Positions 32,625-44,220 of a stretch of DNA of 64,000 bases are shown here, one piece after another. The translations under genes were made by a program, and so were the position numbers. The notes beneath the pieces are model-generated. The model did not search any database. It saw only the letters and a list, made by a program, of their open reading frames with translations, and was not told the origin of the DNA. Position 1 is the stretch's first letter, and each line of letters opens with the position of its first letter. Source of the stretch: Aegilops tauschii subsp. strangulata (lineage: Eukaryota; Streptophyta; Magnoliopsida; Poales; Poaceae); assembly GCF_002575655.3 (NCBI RefSeq), contig NC_053039.3:243514622-243578621 (forward strand), in the 5' to 3' direction.

Positions 32625-35600
32625 TGTGACGCCCCCGATTTGACCGTACACTAATCATGCACGCAAATGTGTACGATCAAGATCAGGGACTCACGGGAAG
32701 ATTTCACAACACAACTCTAAAACATAAATAAGTCGTACAAGCATCATAATACAAGCCAGGGGCCTCGAGGGCTCGAATACAAGTGCTCGATCATAGACGA
32801 GTCAGCGGAAGCAACAATATCTGAGTACAGACATAAGTTAAACAAGTTTGCCTTAAGAAGGCTAGCACAAACTGGGATACAGATCGAACGAGGCGCTGGC
32901 CTCCTGCCTGGGATCCTCCTAACTACTCCTGGTCGTCATCAGCGGCCTGCACGTAGTAGTAGGCACCTCCAGTGTCGTAGGAGTCGTCGTCGACGGTGGC
33001 GTCTGGCTCCTGGGCTCCAGCATCTGGTTGCGGCAACCAGGTAGAAAGGAAAGGGGGAAAAAGAGGGAGAAAGGCAACCGTGAGTACTCATCCAAAGTAC
33101 TCGCAAGCAAGGAGCTACACTACATATGCATGGGTATATGTGTAAAGGGGCATATCAGTGGACTGTACTGCAGAATGCCAGAATAGGAGGGGGATAGCTA
33201 ATCCTGTCAAAGACTACGCTTCTGGCCATCTCCATCTTGCAGCATGTAGAAGAGAGTAGATTGAAGTCCTCCAAGTAGCATCGCATAGCATAAATCCTAC
33301 CCGGCGATCCCCTCCTCGTCGCCCTGTTAGAGAGCGATCACCGGGTTGTATCTGGCACTTGGAAGGGTGTATTTTATTCAGTATCCAGTTCTAGTTGTCA
33401 TAAGGTCAAGGTACAACTCCGGGTCGTCCTGTTACCGAAGATCACGGCTATTCGAATAGATTAACTTCCCTGCATAGGTGCACCACATAACCCAACACGC
33501 TTGATCCCATTCGGCCGGACACACTTTCCTGGGTCATGCCCGGCCTCGGAAGATCAACACGTCGCAGCCCTACCTAAGCACAACAGAGCGGTCAGCACGC
33601 CGGTCTAATCCTAAACGCACAGGGGTCTGGGCCCATCGCCCATAGCACACCTGCACGTTGCGAACGCGGCCGCGAGCAGACCTAGCAACCCACACGATCA
33701 CGGCGGTTACGTCAAAGCGGTCCAACACGGCGCGCGCCACTCAGTCGCTGACGTCACGAAGGCTTCGGCTGATACCACGACGCCGGGATACCCATAACTA
33801 CTCCCGAGTAGATGGTTAGTGCGTATAGACCAAAAGGCCAGACTCAGATCAAATACCCAGAACTCGTTAAGCGTGTTATATTTAAATAACCGCGAACGCC
33901 GACCAGGGCCAGGCCAACCTCTCTCCTGGGTGCTCTCAACCTGCCCTATCGCTCCACCACAAAGATCCACTTGCGGGTACTCCTACGAGCCGACCCGACT
34001 TTAGTCATCACATGTGTCATGTATATAGTATATAAGTATATACCCGTGATCACGACCCAGGTGATCACGGCCCGATAGTATAGCACAGCAGACGGACAAG
34101 AATGTAGGGCCACTGTGGGAAAACTAGCATCCTATACTAAGCATGTAGGATTGCAGGTAAAGGTAACAACAGTAGTAGCAAGGATAGGCTATGCATCAGG
34201 ATAGGATATCGGAAAGCAGTAACATGCTACACTACTCTAATGCAAGCAGTATAGAGAAGAATAGGCGATATCTGGTGATCAAGGGGGGGGGGGCTTGCCT
34301 GGTTGCTCTGGCAAGTAGGAGGGGTCGTCAACTCCGTAGTCGAACTGGGCAGCAGCAGTGTCGGTCTCGTAGTCTACCGGAGAGAAGAGGGGGAAGAAAC
34401 AGTAAATACAATGCAAACATAAGCATGACGATGCGTGACATGACAATGAGCAGTGCGAGGTGTGTCCTAACGCGACAGTAGGTGGTACCGGCGAAGGGGG
34501 GGACATCCGGGAAAGTATTCCCGATGTTTTGCGTTTTCGGACAGATGAACCGGAGGTGAAATGTTACAGGTTTGCTATGCTACGGATATGTGGCGGACGA
34601 ACGGGCTGCGTATCCGGATTCGTCTCGCCGTTCTGAGCAACTTTCATGTACAAAGTATTTCCATCCGGGTTACGGATTAAAAGATATGATTTTCAAAAGA
34701 ATTTATTAATTTCTAGAATTTAATTAATTATTTAATTTAATTCGAAATTTGGATTTATGACATCAGCATGATGTCATGCTGACGTCAGCAGTCAACGTTG
34801 ACCGTTGACCTGGTCAACCTGACAGGTGGGTCCCACCTGTCAGTGACTGTTAGTTAATTATCAGTAGTTAATTAGGTTAATTAGTTATTAGTTCAATTAA
34901 TCTTAATTAATTAATATTAACATGATTAAATAAGTTAATTAATTATTTTTATTTTTTATTTTTTTCATTTCCTTTTTTATTTCGTTCTCGGGCTGGGCCC
35001 CGTTTGTCATAGGCCAGGGGCGGACATGTCCGCCCGGGCCCTTTCGGCACCGGACTTGTCCGGGCTCGGCCATAGTGGGCGCGGGCGCCCGGGCGAGCGG
35101 GCACGCGTGCGGCCATGGGCGCGCACGAGCGCGCGGACGGGCTCGGTCGCCGCGCGGGCGAGTGCGGGCGCTGGACCTGGACGCGGCCACCCGGGGCCAC
35201 GGCAAGGGGGGAGGGTTCGCCGGCGTGGCAGCGGCGAGGCCACGGCAGGGCAGAAGGGGAGGAGCAGGGCGCCGGAGCGCCAGAGGTGGCCATGGGCGTG
35301 GGGCGTCGCCTGCGCGTGGGGGAAGGAGGCCGCAGCGACGGGACAGGGGGCGGCCGGGGTGAGGCCACGACGGGCGCAAGCCTCGGCGGCCAGAGCGAAG
35401 GAGGGGGCCGCGGGGGCGCGGGCCGGCGGCCAGGTGCGGGTGTGCGCGACGGGGCAGAACGGGGCGAGGGCACGACACGGTGAGCGCGCATCGGACGCGG
35501 CCGGAGCGCGTCAACCGCAGGCGAGATCGGCGGGGACCGCGGCGACGAGCGCGAGCGCACGAGGGAGAGGGAGGGAGCGAGGCGGGGCTCACTGGGGCCG

Positions 35601-36265
35601 TAGGGGGATTGGCAGCGGGGCGCGAGGCGGTTGACGGTGACGACCGGGCGACGAGGAGGCAGGCCGTTGAGGTGGGGGAAGCAGGCCGGCGGGGGAGTGC
35701 TCCGGCGACGGCGTCCAACGGCGACGGCAACGGGGCGGTCGGCGACGGGGCCGGGGCGGCGGCGTCGGTGGTCTCCTCCCGATCCAGATCGGGGGAGGCA
35801 AAGGAGGGAGATTTTTCGGGGGGGAGTGGGGGCTGCCGGTGAAGTGGGTGGGGGGTTGGTGAGTGGATAAGGGGGGGAGTGGGTGGCCGGCTGGGCCTGG
35901 TGGGTTGGCCCAGTTGGGCTGGCCAGCTGGGCCACAGATGGCCCAGTGGGGGGGTTTCTTCCTCTCTTTTTTTTGCTTTCTTTTTTTTATTTTCTTTTTT
36001 TTACTTATTTTCTTTTCTGTTTTAATTCAATTTAAATTATTTAGGCATTTTATAAAAATGTGTTTACTACACCATATTTACTTATGCAAAATATGGCACC
36101 TCCCGAACATTTTTGTTTTAAATTTTGAAAAACTTTTATCGTTGACTTTAATTTTGAATTTGAATTTTGAAACGGTTTGACCTAACGGTAGATTAGCAAC
36201 AGTAACTGTGGTGACGTGGCACCATTAGCGTGGGATTACTGTAGCTTGATTATCCGGGCGTTACA
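32625..36265 (-). repeat. 3' LTR of the gypsy element
   Basis: It starts TGTAACGCCC (minus strand, 36265) and ends GGGGGCGTCACA (32625). The length, about 3.6 kb, is long for an LTR. It includes a strongly GC-rich part (about 34990-35900) whose many overlapping open frames are composition artefacts, flanked by AT-rich tracts. Confidence 0.9.
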
Positions 36266-36280
36266 AAACTCCTCCACTAC
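36266..36280 (-). promoter_or_regulatory. Polypurine tract of the gypsy element
   Basis: Minus-strand GTAGTGGAGGAGTTT lies directly before the 3' LTR, the expected place for priming of plus-strand DNA synthesis. Confidence 0.75.
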
Positions 36281-36300
36281 AAGAAATCTCGTCCCGAGAT

Positions 36301-39003
36301 TTAGGAGGTAGAAGGAAACAGTGCGGGGTATTCATCACGCAGGCGATCCTCGCGTTCCCAAGTGGCTTCCTCCTCAGAATGGTGCGACCACTGGACTTTG
36401 AGGAACTTGATCGCCTTCTGACGTGTGCGGCGTTCAGCTTGGTCGAGAATGCGGATCGGATGCTCCTTATAGGAGCGGTCTTGCTGCAATTCGAGCACTT
36501 CATGATCCACTGCTCGGATTGGGTCCTTGAAGCAACGGCGGAGCTGTGACACATGGAACACATCGTGAACCTGAGAAAGGTTCGGCGGAAGCTCCAGTTG
36601 GTATGCCACTTTTCCACGCCTTTCGAGAATAGTGAATGGGCCAATATATCGAGGAGCTAGTTTGCCCTTGATTCCGAAGCGGTGAGCACCCTTCATTGGT
36701 GTGACTCGAAGATAAGCCTTTTCGCCAGGTTGATAGACCATGTCTTTATGATGACGGTCATACTGACTCTTCTGACGTGACTGAGCAGTCTTGAGATTCT
36801 CACGAATAATGCGGACTTGTTCTTCGGCATGTTGGATAATATCCGGACCGAAGAGTGGACGTTCCCCAGTTTCTGACCAGTTCAGAGGGGTTCGGCACTT
36901 TCGCCCATATAACACTTCGAAGGGGGCCATCTTCAGACTAGCTTGATAGCTATTATTATAAGAGAACTCAGCATACGGAAGAGATTCCTCCCATTTCTTG
37001 CCGAAGGAAATAACACAAGCTCGAAGCATGTCTTTGAGAACTTGGTTGACGCGTTCAACTGGCCCTTGCGATTGAGGATGAAACGCAGTACTGAATGACA
37101 GATGAGTTCCCATGGCTTCTTGGAAACTTGCCCAGAATCTTGAAGTGAATAAGCTGCCACGGTCTGAACTGATAACCAATGGAATACCGTGGAGTGAAAC
37201 AATCCTGGACATATAGAGCGTTGCCAGCTGACTAGCAGTGATCGTTTCTTTGACCGCCAGGAGATGTGCAACTTTGGAAAGCCGGTCAATGACGACAAGA
37301 ATAGCATCATTACCTTTCTGTGATTTGGGAAATCCAGTGACGAAGTCCATCTCAACATGGTCCTATTTCCATTCAGGAATAGAGATAGGTTGCAGAGTTC
37401 TAGCAGGCCTTTGATGTTCTGCTTTGATACGACGGCAAACGTCACACTCAGCAACATAACGAGCAATGTCTTGCTTCATATTAGACCACCAGAATCTCTG
37501 ACGGATGTCTTGGTACATCTTTGTACTACCAGGATGGATACATAGAGGCGTATCATGAGCTTCTTTCATAACCTCTCGTGTCATATCCAGGTTTTTCTCT
37601 GCACATGGCACCACTAGGCGGCCCTTAAAGTATAAAGTGCCATCTTCAGCGATAGTGAAGAATGAGGGCTTTCCTTTTGCGAGGTAGCGCTTAATCTTGT
37701 GGGCTTCAGAGTCATATCCCTGTATTCTCTTGATGGAGTCCAAGAGATCTGGTTCGACGGCCAGGGTATTGAGGGAACCCTGGGAAACAACACTGAGGTT
37801 CATCTTGCGAAACTCCTTAGGAGGGGGAGCGAGTGCACCTGGAGGAACAATATGGAGGTTCAGCTTCCTAAATTCTTCAAAAAGCGAGGGCTGAACTTTG
37901 TGAACCTGGAGGTGGTTGCAGTAAGACTTGCGGCTCAAGGCATCAGCCATTACATTAGCCTTGCCTGGCGTATAGGAAATACCCAAGTCAAAGTCTGCAA
38001 CAAGCTCCATCCATCTCTGCTGACGAAGGTTCAGGTCTGGCTGAGTAAACAGATACTTCAGACTTTGGTGGTCAGTGAAGATCTCGCAACGATTACCGAG
38101 AAGGTAATGTCGCCACTGCTTCAGCGCATGAATGACAGCAGCAAGTTCGAGGTCGTGAACTGGGTAGTTCTCTTCGTGAGGGCGCAATTGCCGAGAGGCA
38201 TAAGCAATCACTTTGCGGTCTTGCATCAGGACACAGCCTAATCCTTGACGGGAAGCGTCGCAGTAAATGACGAAGTCCTTCTTAGTATCAGGTGGAGCTA
38301 GAACTAGGGCAGAAGTCAACTTGTCTTTGAGTGCCTGGAAACTTTCCTGACATTTGTCTGTCCATTGAAACTTGACGCCCTTATGCAACAGGTTAGTCAG
38401 AGGCCTGGCGATCTTGGAGAAGTTCTCGACGAATCGACGGCAATAGCTGGCGAGACCGAGAAAACTTCTGACTTGCTTAACGTTCTTGGGAGGAGTCCAA
38501 TCAAGGATAGCCTGAACTCGCTCGGGGTTGACGGCAATACCATCCTTAGAGATGACATGCCCAAGATAGGTTACTTCCGGTAGCCAGAATTCACATTTGG
38601 AGAACTTGGCATATAGTTGATGCTCTCGTAGCTTTTCCAGCACAAGTCGAAGATGTTCAGCATGTTCTTCTTTGTTCTTTGAAAATACCAGGATATCATC
38701 CAGATAAACCACAACGAACTTGTCGAGGTAATCCATGAATATATAGTTCATCAGACGAGAGAAGGTGGCTGGGGCATTGGTTAAACCGAAAGACATGACG
38801 GTGTACTCGTATGAACCATAGCGGGTCACGAAGGCGGTCTTTGGGATATCCTCTTCGCGAACATGGATCTGGTGGTAACCCAATCTCAAGTCGAGCTTAG
38901 AGAACACTGACGAACCCGCCAGTTGATCATACAGATCATTGATCCGAGGAAGAGGGTATTTATTCTGAATGGTAGCTTGGTTTATTGGACGGTAGTCTTG
39001 AAC
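36301..39003 (-). pseudogene. Gypsy reverse transcriptase, RNase H, integrase and chromodomain
   Basis: The first part holds the reverse transcriptase with [13 protein letters not shown] and catalytic YLDDILVFS, RNase H ([13 protein letters not shown]), and the integrase zinc site (HPGSTKMYQ...CDVCRRIK). After an in-frame TAG at about 37360, which replaces Trp in PEWKWDH, the integrase core follows (MDFVTGFPKS, SDRGSLFTS, NQVLKDML). The C-terminus (DHEVLELQQDRSYKEHPIRI then QWSHHSEEEATWE) is chromodomain-like, a mark of the chromovirus branch, in which it helps direct insertion to certain chromatin. A TAA at 39004-39006 separates this part from gag-protease in the same frame. Confidence 0.9.
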
Positions 39004-40786
39004 TTATCGGTTTGTCCCATCCTTCTTCTTGACAAAGAGAGAAGGTGCTCCCCAAGGAGAGCAACTTGGGCGAATGAATCCTTTGCGAAGAGAATTGTCG
39101 ATTTCCTCCTTAAGCTCAAGGAGTTCATGCGGCGGCATCTTGTAGGGTCGCTTGGCTATAGGAGTGGTGCCTGGTTTCAAGTCGATGATGAATTCGACAG
39201 CTCTAGCAGGGGGAATCCCTGGAAGTTCTTCAGGAAAGACGTCGAGGAATTCACGCACGACGGGAATGTTTTCAATGCCCTCGAGTGGTGCAGCGTTCAA
39301 TGCATTCAATGCATAGAGCCTTGCCTCGGCATTTTGCACCAGATGGGCTTGGTAAGTAACTATCTCATCTGAAGGGTGTAGCAGATGGACGGTCTTAGTG
39401 GTGCAAACGATTGAAGCAGTATGCGCTTTTAACCAATTCATTCCCAGAATGAGATCAATGCTACAGGACTCCAGTACGATGGGAGAGACAAGAAATTCCA
39501 GTCCTTCAATTTCAACAGGAATGTCGTGACTAACCATAGAGGTTTGACATTGGCCCACAGGGGTGTGTACCACTAGCGGAGTGTTCATCTCTTCGTATTT
39601 AATGCCATGCAGGAATGCAAATTCCGCTGATATGAATGAATGGGATGCTCCTGTATCAAATAAAACGGATGCTGGTACTGAATTTACGAGGAGTGTACCC
39701 ATCACAGTAGCAGGCTGGTCTTGAGCTTCGTTGAGATCAACGTGGTTGGCATGGGCACGACCATAAGACTTAGCATTGTTGTTGCGGGGCTGGTTGTTAC
39801 CACGGCCAGCTGCTGGAAGGGCCAGTTGATTCTGGTTCTGATTCTGATAGCAGTTCCTGGCAAAGTGACCCGGTTGACCACACTTGTAGCACAGACCATT
39901 ATCGGGAGTGGGAACAGGAGCCCCAGGTGGGGGAGCTGGTAGCTTTGACTGCCTAGATGGTGGGGGAGGCAGGCGCGGTGCAGCATAAGATTTCCTTGGA
40001 GCAGGTGCATTTGGACGGTACATGCTGTTTGGGATCCATATCTTTCGCTTCTGCGAGGGCGGGCCCGAAGATGAGCCCGTGTCACGGTTGCGCCTCTGAG
40101 AGCTCTGGTATTCCTGCAGACCAGTCTCGACATTGATGGCCTTATTCACCAAGGTGGCGAAATCGGCGAAGTCATGCACTAGAAGTGCGAGCTTGATGTC
40201 AGCTTGTAGTCCATCATGGAACTTCTCCTGTCTGCGAGCATCAGTTGCAATGTCTTCTTCAGCATAGCGGGACAAGTCCAGAAACTCCCGCTGATAAGCT
40301 TCAACAGTTTTGTTGCCTTGGGTGAGGTTGCGGAACTCACGCTTCTTCCGGTCCATGACTCCCTGAGGAATGAAGCGGGCACGGAAAGCATCTTTGGAAG
40401 TCTGGCCAGGTGATGATTGTTCCAGCTGGCAGAGTACGCCTGTGGCTATCCCACCATTGAGCTGCGGGTCCCTTCAGAAAGAAGGAAGCAAAGTTGACAT
40501 AGCTGGCAGGGGCTACATCAGCAGACTCCATCTCATAGGTGATGTCACGGAGCCAGTCATCAGCATCCAGAGGCTGAGTTGAGCTGCGGTACACAATTGG
40601 ATTGAGGCGCATGAAATCCTGCAGAGTTACTGGGGTTGGTTGCTGGTCCATATTGGGGCGAGGAAACTAAGCCATCATATTTTCCATGAATTGGCGGTTC
40701 AGTTCAAACTGTTGGATCATACCAGCCATGTACTCAGGTGGTGGTGGGGCATTGCCACCACTACCACGACCACCTGGTCTAACCAT
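39004..40786 (-). pseudogene. Gypsy gag and protease
   Basis: The frame starts MVRPGGRGSGGN at 40786. An in-frame TAG at about 40667 replaces Gln in MMAQFPRP, and a frameshift near 40350 interrupts the gag core (WWDSHRRTLP). The rest has a zinc knuckle (CYKCGQPGHFARNC) and a retroviral-type protease site (VLFDTGASHSFIS), then the KKDGTNR end of the RT N-terminal part, stopping at TAA 39004. Four lesions in gag-pol make the element non-autonomous. Confidence 0.9.
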
Positions 40787-41022
40787 CCTGCTAATATATA
40801 ACAGGGGTAGTTCAGCATTGAGAAATTTGCAAAGACAAGAATCATTCATGATGAAACATGCATAATGAAAGGAGCACGATAGCTACTACATAGTAGTCGG
40901 CATAACTTACAAAAGGGGTCATGCATAGAGTTCAGTACACAGAGTTCAGTACATAGACTAAAACAACATAGGCGACACACAGGCTCGCGACGAATGCATC
41001 TAACACTACAAGCAAGCCTACA

Positions 41023-41781
41023 TCAGTCCCAAGAGGTACTGTGGAGGTAATCGTAGCCCGACAACTGGTAGTGAGGCAACGGATAGCCCTCCACGTCAGC
41101 AAACTGGGGGCCGCGGATACTCAGGTGTAGAGCCCGACGCTCAGGTGGCAGAAGAGGACCAAGTGCGGGAGAGTAGCCTCCCACCTCTGGCCAACCGACA
41201 CCATGGGGCATCACGGTCCTGGCTGGGTAGATCGCAGTACGCGGTAGCTTTCCAGATCGGACAAAGGGGTGCAGCAGCGTCAGAGCACGGTAAAGGTGCT
41301 GACGGGTGGTGTACATCTTGTGGCGAAGAGCTCGGTTAGCTCGATCCAGCCCATCAGCATGCAGAACCAGGTTCTGATGGTAGAAGGGCTCTCGGGTGAC
41401 AGTGGAGTAGGCACCAGTATAGTATCCCTCCGCACCAACATCAGATGCGATAGCAATGTGCCTGAAAGGGGAGGTGTCCAACTCCCGATACTCTCCACGA
41501 AGACGTGTCAGAGCAGCATAGGCAGCATCGTGGACAGCCATATCGATGGTCACACCAACACCATGTGCGGTGTGCAGCACAGTAGTGGAGTCATACTCCC
41601 GAGAGTAGAGCTGGACGATGGCACGGTACTGCTCCTGGTTAAAGTCTTGGTACTCCTCGTAGACGGTGTACTCAGGGTGCCAGCGATAACCCAGATAGGT
41701 CATCATCTCAGCTAGCACAGCCGGTGATCCCGAGGCACCAATGGCCGTCGTGTGGCGCACGACCTGCCTCGTGGGTTCCAT
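41023..41781 (-). CDS. Extra ORF in the gypsy 5' leader, unknown 252-residue protein
   Basis: Between primer site and gag, on the same strand, an ATG at 41781 (MEPTRQVVRHTT) opens 252 codons without a stop, ending STSWD at 41023. The protein is mixed in composition (Tyr, His, Arg and Leu well represented), has no transmembrane or zinc motif that I can see, and is not gag-like. I do not recognise its family. The frame is open although gag-pol in the same element carries four disabling changes. It could be an additional element-encoded protein, as several plant gypsy lineages carry, or a captured host sequence. Confidence 0.6.
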   Translation of the reverse strand: MEPTRQVVRHTTAIGASGSPAVLAEMMTYLGYRWHPEYTVYEEYQDFNQEQYRAIVQLYSREYDSTTVLHTAHGVGVTIDMAVHDAAYAALTRLRGEYRELDTSPFRHIAIASDVGAEGYYTGAYSTVTREPFYHQNLVLHADGLDRANRALRHKMYTTRQHLYRALTLLHPFVRSGKLPRTAIYPARTVMPHGVGWPEVGGYSPALGPLLPPERRALHLSIRGPQFADVEGYPLPHYQLSGYDYLHSTSWD

Positions 41782-42102
41782 CTGAAAGCAAAGACGTTTC
41801 AAAGGAGTCAAATGACAGTGTGTGAATTGTTCAAAATACTATTCTAAGAAACAACTATGGCTTATCCAACTTTGGGGTGAATGCGGTCACGGGATCCTAG
41901 TGTTAGAGTTAGTAAATTCGTTTAACCCGAGTAGAAGAGAGTTCAGAGTCCCAGAGTAAAGGTCGAGGAGTAAAAGATCCTAGTACCACCCAATGGCGAC
42001 GTGGGCCCGTAAGACACACAGCCATGTTAGTAAAAGTTTTTGTAATGTCTATACTCGACTTCGGCCAAGGAGTGTGGAAAGGGGGATTCCTACAGGCAGT
42101 CG

Positions 42103-42114
42103 GCTCTGATACCA
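42103..42114 (-). promoter_or_regulatory. Primer-binding site of the gypsy element
   Basis: Minus-strand TGGTATCAGAGC, complementary to initiator tRNA-Met, lies three bases inside the 5' LTR boundary at 42118. Confidence 0.85.
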
Positions 42115-42117
42115 ACT

Positions 42118-42141
42118 TATGACGCCCCCGATTTGACCGTA
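42118..42141 (-). repeat. Inner end of the gypsy 5' LTR (24 bases before the CACTA)
   Basis: TATGACGCCCCCGATTTGAC.. matches the 3' LTR end TGTGACGCCCCCGATT at 32625. It is followed by CACTA element 2; the LTR resumes at 52466-52469. Confidence 0.9.
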
Positions 42142-42159
42142 CACTAATGGAATCAGCTA

Positions 42160-42475
42160 ATTTGCCATCTGCCGGCTCTTTGCCGTCTGCTAGCTGACGG
42201 CAAAGAAGCTCTTTGCCATCAGCTACCCAAAAGCAGACGGCAAAGAAACGGCAGACGGCAAAGAAGCTCTTTGCCATCTGCGAGCTCTTTGCCGTCAGCC
42301 AGCAGACAGCAAAGAATCTTTGCCGTCCGCTGGCAGACGGCAAAGAGTGAGGTGGCCCCCACCCCCCGCCCGTTTGGAAAAAACTTAACGGCCCACCTCT
42401 TTGCCGTCCGCCAGCAGACAGCAAAGAGGCAAAAAGGGCGGACGGCAAAGATAGGCGGACGGCAAAGAGGGCACT
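42160..42475 (+). repeat. Left subterminal repeats of CACTA element 2
   Basis: About fifteen copies of a word near CTTTGCCGTC(C/T)GCC or its reverse complement GGCGGACGGCAAAG occur in both orientations. This is the layout of transposase-binding subterminal repeats. Confidence 0.8.
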
Positions 42476-42479
42476 ACCT

Positions 42480-43020
42480 AACGGCCCGTACCCCCCCGCC
42501 CGTTACTCACTTCTTCTCTCCTCGCCGTTCTCTCCTCCCACCCCGCCGCCGCCGCCGCCCGCCCCGCCCCGGCCCCCCACCGCCCCGGCCCGACCTCCAC
42601 CGCACCCTCGCCGCCTCGACCTCCACCGCACCCTCGCCGCCTCTTCCACATCGCCCCGCCCACACCAGCCCGTGCCGCCGCCGCCGACCCCGTCCGGCGT
42701 AGCCGGCCTCCCCGCCGCCCCGCACCCCTCCCCAACCTCCATCGCGGCCCCGCCGCTCCTTCCACGTCGGCCAGCCGCGCCACGGCCGTCTAAGCCCCGT
42801 ACCGCCGCGCCCGTCCCCGCCCCCGACGCCCGACCAACCGCCGCTGCCGCTGCAGCCGCGGGTCGACCGGCCCCCGAGAAGCGCCGCCCATCGCTGCCCC
42901 TCCCCTCCCCACCGCTGCGCCGCCTTGCTGCCGCCCCGTCGCCGCCCCCTCCCCGACCCGTCGCCGCCCCCCACGGTGAGCCCCTGCCGCCCCCCTGTGT
43001 CCTATTTTTTCTGTTTCTTT
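42480..43020 (+). promoter_or_regulatory. GC-rich promoter/first-exon region of the TNPD gene
   Basis: This CpG- and CCG-rich stretch ends at a splice donor (CCACGGTGAGCC near 42973). A second untranslated exon is likely at about 43935-44009, between an AATGTGCAG acceptor and a GGGTGAGC donor. Long open frames on both strands here are composition artefacts. Confidence 0.45.
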
Positions 43021-43024
43021 GTTT

Positions 43025-43240
43025 TTCTTTTCTGTTTAGATAAGGTTTTTTAGTTTAAGTTTTTTCAGTTTAGAATTAATTAGTTTAGGTTATTTAGTTT
43101 AATTAGTTTAGGTTTAATTAGTTTAAATAGTTTAGTTTTAATTAGTTTAGGTTTTTAGTTTAGGTTTAGGTTATATAGTTAGCTAGATTAGATTAATTAG
43201 ATTGGATTATATTACACTAGTGTTAGGTTTTAGTTAAATA
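43025..43240 (+). repeat. TTTAGTTTAGG-type low-complexity repeat in intron 1
   Basis: The words TTTAGTTTA and AATTAGTTTAGG recur many times over 200 bases. Confidence 0.75.
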
Positions 43241-43299
43241 GTCATAATTAAAGGAAGTGAAAAAAGATTAAAAAAGAAGACGAAAAGTAGAATAAGTAG

Positions 43300-43515
43300 A
43301 AGGGGGAAGAAGAAGAAGAAGAAGAGGAGGAGGAGGAGGAGGAGGAGGAGGAGGAAAAAGAAGAAGAAGAAGAAGAAGAAGAAGAAGAAGAAGAAGAAGA
43401 AGAAGAAGAAGAAGAAGAAGAAGAAGAAGAAGAAGAAGAAAAAGAAGAAAAGAAGTAGAAGACGGGGGATGAGAAGAAGTAGAAGAATGAGAAGAAGTAG
43501 AAGTAGTAGAAGAAT
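43300..43515 (+). repeat. (GAA)n/(GAG)n microsatellite
   Basis: An almost pure purine tract of GAA and GAG triplets on the plus strand extends for about 200 bases. It produces poly-Ser, poly-Phe and poly-Leu open frames on the minus strand that are not genes. Confidence 0.95.
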
Positions 43516-43519
43516 GAGA

Positions 43520-43800
43520 AGACCCCCTGACCCCTGACCCCCCAACCCCGACACCACACCCCGACACCCGACCCCGACCCCCTAACCCCCTGACCCCGAC
43601 ACGACACCCCGACCCCCCGACCCCGAAACAGCACCCCGACCCCGACACGGCACCCCGACACCGACACGACACCCCGACCCCCGACACGACACCCCCGACA
43701 CCCCGACCCCGAGACCCCGACCCCGACACCCCGACCCCGAGCCTGACCCGACACCCCGACCCCGACACCGACACGGCACCCCGACCCCCGACACCTCCCG
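43520..43800 (+). repeat. GACCCCGACAC minisatellite
   Basis: Degenerate tandem copies of CCCCGACACC/GACCCCGACC units run over 280 bases. The minus strand is a dense series of GGGG and GGTG runs. Confidence 0.9.
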
Positions 43801-44132
43801 AAAAGGTGTTCTTTGGCCTTCCAGAAGCCGACGGGGTCATATATTTGTGAATTATTAGTTAGGTCATATATTTTTCGATTTTGTTATGAAAAACATCATA
43901 TATAATTGTGTTGATCGGGTAGTTTTAAATGTGCAGTTGTTTCATCGCGGCGAGGTTTGGTGTTCGACGACCTCGCCGTGCGTTTGACGAGCTCTGCCCC
44001 TTCGTTCGTGGGTGAGCACAAATGACATGTCCTCCTCCCCCATTAATTATTTGATCTATTCCGATGAAACTTGATAGCTAGCTATATATGTGTCTTGAAT
44101 CATCAGTATGCGTAACCAATATGTGTCTCCCG

Positions 44133-44196
44133 TTCGAAAGCGTCATAGTTATAAATATGCATGCATTTGCATATTTATAACCTTGATTCTTTCGAA
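44133..44196. repeat. First hairpin upstream of TNPD (29-bp arms)
   Basis: Arms TTCGAAAG..TCA..GTTATAAATATGCA and its complement match at about 25 of 29 positions, including a perfect inner 14 bases (44148-44161 and 44168-44181), with a 6-base loop. Confidence 0.85.
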
Positions 44197-44220
44197 TTGT
44201 CCAACGCTATCCATGGACAG

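Noticed and set aside
34939..35935. Long overlapping open frames on both strands (up to 328 residues)
   Set aside because: They lie in the GC-rich part of the gypsy 3' LTR; several frames are open at once, with Pro/Arg/Ala/Gly composition and no motif.
42478..43043. GC-rich open frames on both strands
   Set aside because: Low-complexity CCG-rich promoter/first-exon region of CACTA element 2; frames on both strands are open through composition.
43300..43515. Possible CRISPR-like or other spaced repeat array in the repeat-rich blocks
   Set aside because: The tandem arrays here (43.3, 51.1, 58.5 kb) have no unique spacers and the sequence is a plant nuclear genome.
43234..43840. Minus-strand frames with poly-Ser, poly-Leu, poly-Phe and GSGSGCR repeats
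   Set aside because: Direct translation of the (GAA)n microsatellite and the GACCCC minisatellite.
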